The notes under the pieces: generated by a model
The model's input: only the letters and a program-made list of their open reading frames with translations
Told to the model about the DNA's origin: nothing
Databases searched by the model: none
Shown: piece after piece, positions 60,962 to 64,000 of the stretch
How positions within the stretch are numbered: position 1 is the first letter of the stretch
Layout of the letters: every line of letters begins with the position of its first letter
From: Paenibacillus terrigena DSM 21567
GTDB taxonomy: Bacteria; Bacillota; Bacilli; Paenibacillales; Paenibacillaceae
Direction of reading: 5' to 3'
Assembly (NCBI RefSeq): GCF_000374845.1
Contig: NZ_KB895412.1
Coordinates: 505,056 to 569,055 of the forward strand
DNA length: 64,000 nt
Translations under genes and position numbers: made by a program

Positions 60962-62542
60962 ATGATGAAGGGAACATATAAGCTTGGTATGCTGCTCGTG
61001 ATCGGCACGCTTGCGGTTCTGCTTGCGGGCTGTAAGGATCAGAGCACCGAAGTGACAGCACCTGTAGAGGTATCCAGCAATAAGACCATTACATTGACGG
61101 CGCAGGCAAGCACGCTGGAGGTGAAGGATGGGGTGAAGCTTCCGGTCTGGACCTACAACAATCAAGTACCGGGGCCGCAGATCCGTGCTAAAGTTGGCGA
61201 TACGATTCATGTCACGTTGAAGAATGAACTGGATGTGCCTGTATCGATACACTGGCACGGCTATCCGGTGCCGAATGAGATGGACGGTATTCCAGGTGTG
61301 ACGCAGGATGCCGTAGTCCCTGGCAAGAGCTTCACGTATTCTTTCAAAGCGACGGTTCCCGGAACCTATTGGTACCACTCCCATCAGGACAGTGTGAATC
61401 AAGTGGATAAAGGACTGTATGGCACCCTGATCGTAGAGGATCCGAAGGAGAAGTACGACCGGGATTATACACTCGTATTGGATGAATGGGTCAATGACGG
61501 AAAGTCAGAGACAGACAGCAATGACATGGCAGGTATGGACCATGGGAATATGGATATGTCGGGCATGAGTGAAGGCGGCATGGAAGGCATGGATCATTCG
61601 CAGATGGGAAGCGATTCGAAGGGTTCTGAGGATTCATCGATGGCGGGTATGGCCGGGATGGACCATGACATGAGTATGTACAATATATATACGGTTAACG
61701 GGAAAGCCGGGGCGAGTATACCTGCACTTGAGGTGAAGCAAGGGGAGCGCGTCCGTGTCCGGTTCGTTAACGCGGGCTACATTGAACATAAAATGCATCT
61801 GCAAGGCCATGATTTCAAAGTCATTGCGACAGATGGGCAGCCGATTATGAATCCCGCGTTGATCCGCGACCAGCTCCTGGCGATCGCACCTGGCGAACGA
61901 TATGATGTGGAGTTTATAGCGGATCAGTCCGGTAATGTGCTCATTGATGAGCATGGGGTGGATGCGCGGTCTGACAATATGCGTGTCGCGATTGCCTATG
62001 AGGGAAATAAGGGTAAGACTTCACCGTCTGATGCTTCGCAATCCTTTCCCGTATTTGATCTGACGAAGTATGGCGAGAAGCGTGATGCCGCGGCGAAGCT
62101 ATCGCTGAATACAGCTTTTACACAGGAATTAACCCTGCGTCTGAACACGGCGATGAAGGGTGGGAAGATGGTCTATATGATCAATGATAAAGTGTTTCCA
62201 GACACGGATCCGATTCCGGTAAAGTCGGGGGACAAGGTAAAAGTAACGTTGATGAATGAATCCAAGACCGATGACCATCCGATGCATCTGCACGGTCACT
62301 TTTTCCAAGTGCTCAGCAAAGACGGCAAGCCTATTGAGGGATCCGATCTCGTAAAAGATACGTTAAACCTGAAGCCGGGAGAGCAATATGTGATTGCATT
62401 TGAGGCGGATAATCCGGGAGAGTGGATGTTCCATTGCCATGATCTGCACCATGCTTCCGCAGGAATGGTAACCGAGGTGAACTATTCGGATTATAAGAAG
62501 GCGTACGTACCAGACCCGAGTGTAGGGAATATGCCGGAATAA
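60962..62542 (+). CDS. Multicopper oxidase lipoprotein with Met-rich segment
   Basis: This is an exported lipoprotein (526 aa). The lipobox LAGC puts the lipidated Cys at about residue 24. Three cupredoxin-like domains carry copper-site motifs HWHG and WYHSH in the first domain, and HPMHLHGHFF and HCHDLHHASAGM in the last. A linker of about 55 residues (near 186-240) is very rich in Met (13 counted), with repeated MDH, and probably binds or buffers copper. ATG 60962 follows GAAGGAG; the earlier ATG 60944 lies before that site. TATAAT lies at 60927-60932. Cuprous oxidation or laccase-like activity is likely. Confidence 0.9.
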   Translation: MMKGTYKLGMLLVIGTLAVLLAGCKDQSTEVTAPVEVSSNKTITLTAQASTLEVKDGVKLPVWTYNNQVPGPQIRAKVGDTIHVTLKNELDVPVSIHWHGYPVPNEMDGIPGVTQDAVVPGKSFTYSFKATVPGTYWYHSHQDSVNQVDKGLYGTLIVEDPKEKYDRDYTLVLDEWVNDGKSETDSNDMAGMDHGNMDMSGMSEGGMEGMDHSQMGSDSKGSEDSSMAGMAGMDHDMSMYNIYTVNGKAGASIPALEVKQGERVRVRFVNAGYIEHKMHLQGHDFKVIATDGQPIMNPALIRDQLLAIAPGERYDVEFIADQSGNVLIDEHGVDARSDNMRVAIAYEGNKGKTSPSDASQSFPVFDLTKYGEKRDAAAKLSLNTAFTQELTLRLNTAMKGGKMVYMINDKVFPDTDPIPVKSGDKVKVTLMNESKTDDHPMHLHGHFFQVLSKDGKPIEGSDLVKDTLNLKPGEQYVIAFEADNPGEWMFHCHDLHHASAGMVTEVNYSDYKKAYVPDPSVGNMPE

Positions 62543-62556
62543 GATATATGAAAAAA

Positions 62557-62620
62557 AACACCCTCTTGCGACATGATCACTTGTAGATAAGGGATCAAGA
62601 CGCAGAGGGTGTTTGTTGTT
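62557..62620 (+). terminator. Terminator of the multicopper oxidase gene
   Basis: AACACCCTC (62557-62565) followed by TTGCG pairs with CGCAGAGGGTGTT (62601-62613); inner TGATC/GATCA; TGTTGTT follows. Confidence 0.75.
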
Positions 62621-62866
62621 ATTGAAGAGTTAGTAGCAGTAAAACGGCGGTTTATGTTGGATTTTGTCCAAGATAAGACGCTGAATTGCGGCTATTGTTC
62701 CTCTATATTGTATTTGTGTAGGATAGAAGCTTTATATCGCCACATGTTCCACTTATACTGCCTAAAGTTCGTGCAAAAATACAGGATAGCGCGCTATTGG
62801 AGGATAATAACCCCTTAGTTAATGTAAATATCCATGATAGCGGGTGCTCGAAGTTAGACGTGTAAT
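62621..62866. other. Intergenic stretch with the second dispersed repeat
   Basis: No gene or strong promoter is visible. It includes the reverse-complement copy of the 24-nt dispersed repeat (62764-62787), and short degenerate units of the same type around 62700-62760. Confidence 0.45.
62764..62787 (-). repeat. Dispersed 24-nt repeat, copy 2
   Basis: The reverse complement of this site matches 33357-33380 at 23 of 24 bases. It lies 80 bases beyond the 3' end of the DEAD-box helicase gene. Confidence 0.7.
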
Positions 62867-64000
62867 CTATCTTCTGCCGCGCCCGCTGTTGCCACCACGA
62901 CTACCGCGGCCTGAATCTTGGCGTCCGCCACGTCCCGCTGGTTGTGTAGAGCGACTACTGCTGCGCTCACCGCGCCCTGCGGATTGCGCCGCGCGCCCGA
63001 AGTCGCGCTCACCGCGCCCCGCGGATTGCGCCGCGCGCCCGAAGTCGCGCTCGCCGCGCCCTGCGGATTGCGCCGCGCGCCCGAAGTCGCGCTCGCCGCG
63101 CCCTGCGGATTGCGCCGCGCGCCCGAAGTCGCGCTCGCCGCGCCCCGCGGATTGCGCCGCGCGCCCGAAGTCGCGCTCGCCGCGTCCGGCAGATTGAGCC
63201 GCGCGTCCGAAGTCGCGCTCACCGCGTCCCGCGGATTGAGTCGCGCGCCCGAAGTCGCGCTCACCGCGTCCCGCGGGTTGAGCCGCGCGCCCGAAGTCGC
63301 GCTCACCGCGTCCCGCGGGTTGAGCCGCGCGCCCGAAGTCGCGCTCGCCGCGTCCCGCGGATTGCGCTGCGCGCCCGCCGCTGCGCTCCTCGCGCTGTGC
63401 GCCACGGCCTGCTGCGCTGCCGCGGGAAGCCCCGCGCTCGCTGTTGCGCCCTGCGCCTCGACGCTCACCACCACCACCACGACCCGCCTTCGGCGCGTCC
63501 GTGCGGTTCTGGCGTCCCGCTTTGGCTAGGGATGCCTTCGCGTCGCCCGTGCGCTCAAGCCCTGCGGCACCGAGCTGGCGCTTCGGCAGCGTCATGCGGA
63601 TGCCGCGCTCGATGACTTCTAGCGCTCCGCGATCATGCGATGTCACGAATGTAATCGCGGTACCTGTATTCCCGGCACGGCCTGTCCGTCCAATGCGGTG
63701 AATGTAGAGCTCAGCGTCAGCCGGGATATCATAGTTGAAGACATGCGTGACGCCTTCGATATCAAGGCCGCGTGCAGCCATATCTGTCGCGACGAGGATT
63801 TGCAGCTTCGCTTCACGGAATTTCTTCATGACCTGTTCACGCTTCGCTTGCGTCAGGTCACCGTGAAGTTCGTCCGATGCGTATCCTTGCTCTTGCAGCT
63901 CTTGATTCAGCTTGCTCGCCCGGCGCTTGGTCCGGCAGAACACGACAGCTAGATACGGATGCTGCTGCTCGATCAAGGTGCAGAGGTCGTTGAATTTCGA
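62867..64000 (-). CDS. DEAD-box RNA helicase, C-terminal part with tandem RG repeats
   Basis: The gene enters from the right edge, so only the last 377 codons are present. They hold the helicase C domain (SF2 motifs seen as [33 protein letters not shown] and [10 protein letters not shown]) followed by about 200 residues of Arg/Gly-rich sequence. Nine units of [14 protein letters not shown] type follow one another with exact 14-residue (42-bp) spacing. The tail is basic and probably binds RNA without specificity, as in CshA-type or cold-shock helicases. The ATP-binding part and start codon lie outside the window. Confidence 0.9.
   Translation of the reverse strand, partial: SKFNDLCTLIEQQHPYLAVVFCRTKRRASKLNQELQEQGYASDELHGDLTQAKREQVMKKFREAKLQILVATDMAARGLDIEGVTHVFNYDIPADAELYIHRIGRTGRAGNTGTAITFVTSHDRGALEVIERGIRMTLPKRQLGAAGLERTGDAKASLAKAGRQNRTDAPKAGRGGGGERRGAGRNSERGASRGSAAGRGAQREERSGGRAAQSAGRGERDFGRAAQPAGRGERDFGRAAQPAGRGERDFGRATQSAGRGERDFGRAAQSAGRGERDFGRAAQSAGRGERDFGRAAQSAGRGERDFGRAAQSAGRGERDFGRAAQSAGRGERDFGRAAQSAGRGERSSSRSTQPAGRGGRQDSGRGSRGGNSGRGRR
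62999..63376. repeat. 42-bp tandem repeat coding for RG-rich units
   Basis: The word GAAGTCGCGCTC recurs at exactly 42-bp intervals, starting at 62999, 63041, 63083, 63125, 63167, 63209, 63251, 63293 and 63335. The frame is kept, so the coding unit is 14 residues. Units differ at a few bases, so this is an older array, not a recent slippage product. Confidence 0.9.

Noticed and set aside
62999-63376. CRISPR array
   Set aside because: Repeats are directly adjacent without unique spacers, and the units code for in-frame helicase residues.
62918-63529. Plus-strand ORF over the DEAD-box repeat region
   Set aside because: It is the antisense shadow of the 42-bp tandem repeat in the helicase gene; the helicase C motifs on the minus strand are unmistakable.

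Overview
The window looks like chromosomal DNA of a low-to-mid GC Gram-positive bacterium of the Bacillales, most probably Paenibacillus or a close relative. The evidence is the set of Bacillus-type genes: yojF-bshB2 and ytxJ for bacillithiol, yclNOPQ, ylmA, tcyP, ykkCD, fadH and sdaAB-sdaAA. Strong AGGAGG-type ribosome sites, frequent TTG and GTG starts, and lipobox lipoproteins agree. A stand-alone glutaminyl-tRNA synthetase and a large DISM-type hybrid kinase fit Paenibacillaceae better than Bacillus. I see no tRNA or rRNA gene, CRISPR array, prophage, complete transposase or recognisable defence island.

Layout. 1-4.5 kb: the 3' end of an aspartate 4-decarboxylase-like gene, a small membrane protein, the helicase HrpB, and yojF-bshB2. 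4.6-8.4 kb: a petrobactin-type iron transporter (yclNOPQ) behind a sigma-A promoter and a Fur box. 8.5-13.2 kb: an MFS transporter, a FrnE-like DsbA protein, an EamA transporter behind an attenuator-like leader, an LpdD-like protein, and ylmA. 13.4-15.7 kb: a diacylglycerol glycosyltransferase-like gene, an extremely acidic small protein, and a DUF3298-type protein. 16-20 kb: an NADH oxidase behind three GTGA-N6-TCAC operators, an MFS transporter, and a preQ1 riboswitch with a queuosine-precursor transporter. 20-25.9 kb: two large intergenic imperfect palindromes, an SLH-domain remnant, an FNT channel, kdgK-kdgA, an MFS transporter and fadH. 25.9-33.3 kb: a manganese-type CDF exporter, tandem paralogous solute-binding lipoproteins, and glpK-glpD. 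33.6-44.3 kb: a nine-repeat Big2 protein, glnS, a hydrolase, glycerate kinase, a ChbG/YdjC deacetylase, an overlapping PLP-aldolase and FAD-oxidase pair, and ytxJ. 44.4-55 kb: an aldehyde dehydrogenase, tcyP, a dual-kinase hybrid sensor with a SARP-type regulator, an HD-GYP protein, an M50 protease-like protein, and tetR-ykkC-ykkD. 55-64 kb: a YgbA-like protein, cardiolipin synthase, sdaAB-sdaAA, an OmpR-type two-component system divergent from a Met-rich multicopper oxidase, and the C-terminal part of a DEAD-box helicase with a 42-bp tandem repeat.

Several groups work together. BshB2 and YtxJ support bacillithiol thiol chemistry. YclNOPQ imports Fe-siderophore under Fur. Nox reoxidises NADH, and its operators suggest redox or oxygen control. 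KdgK and KdgA form the lower Entner-Doudoroff (pectin or hexuronate) branch. GlpK and GlpD process glycerol. SdaAB and SdaAA deaminate serine. YkkC and YkkD form a paired SMR exporter under a TetR regulator.

The least explained parts are the attenuator-like leader with a 12-codon ORF before the EamA gene, the two 150-200 bp palindromes, a 24-nt dispersed word found twice, the orphan tandem binding proteins, and the Glu-rich protein. No single locus stands out as a clearly new system.
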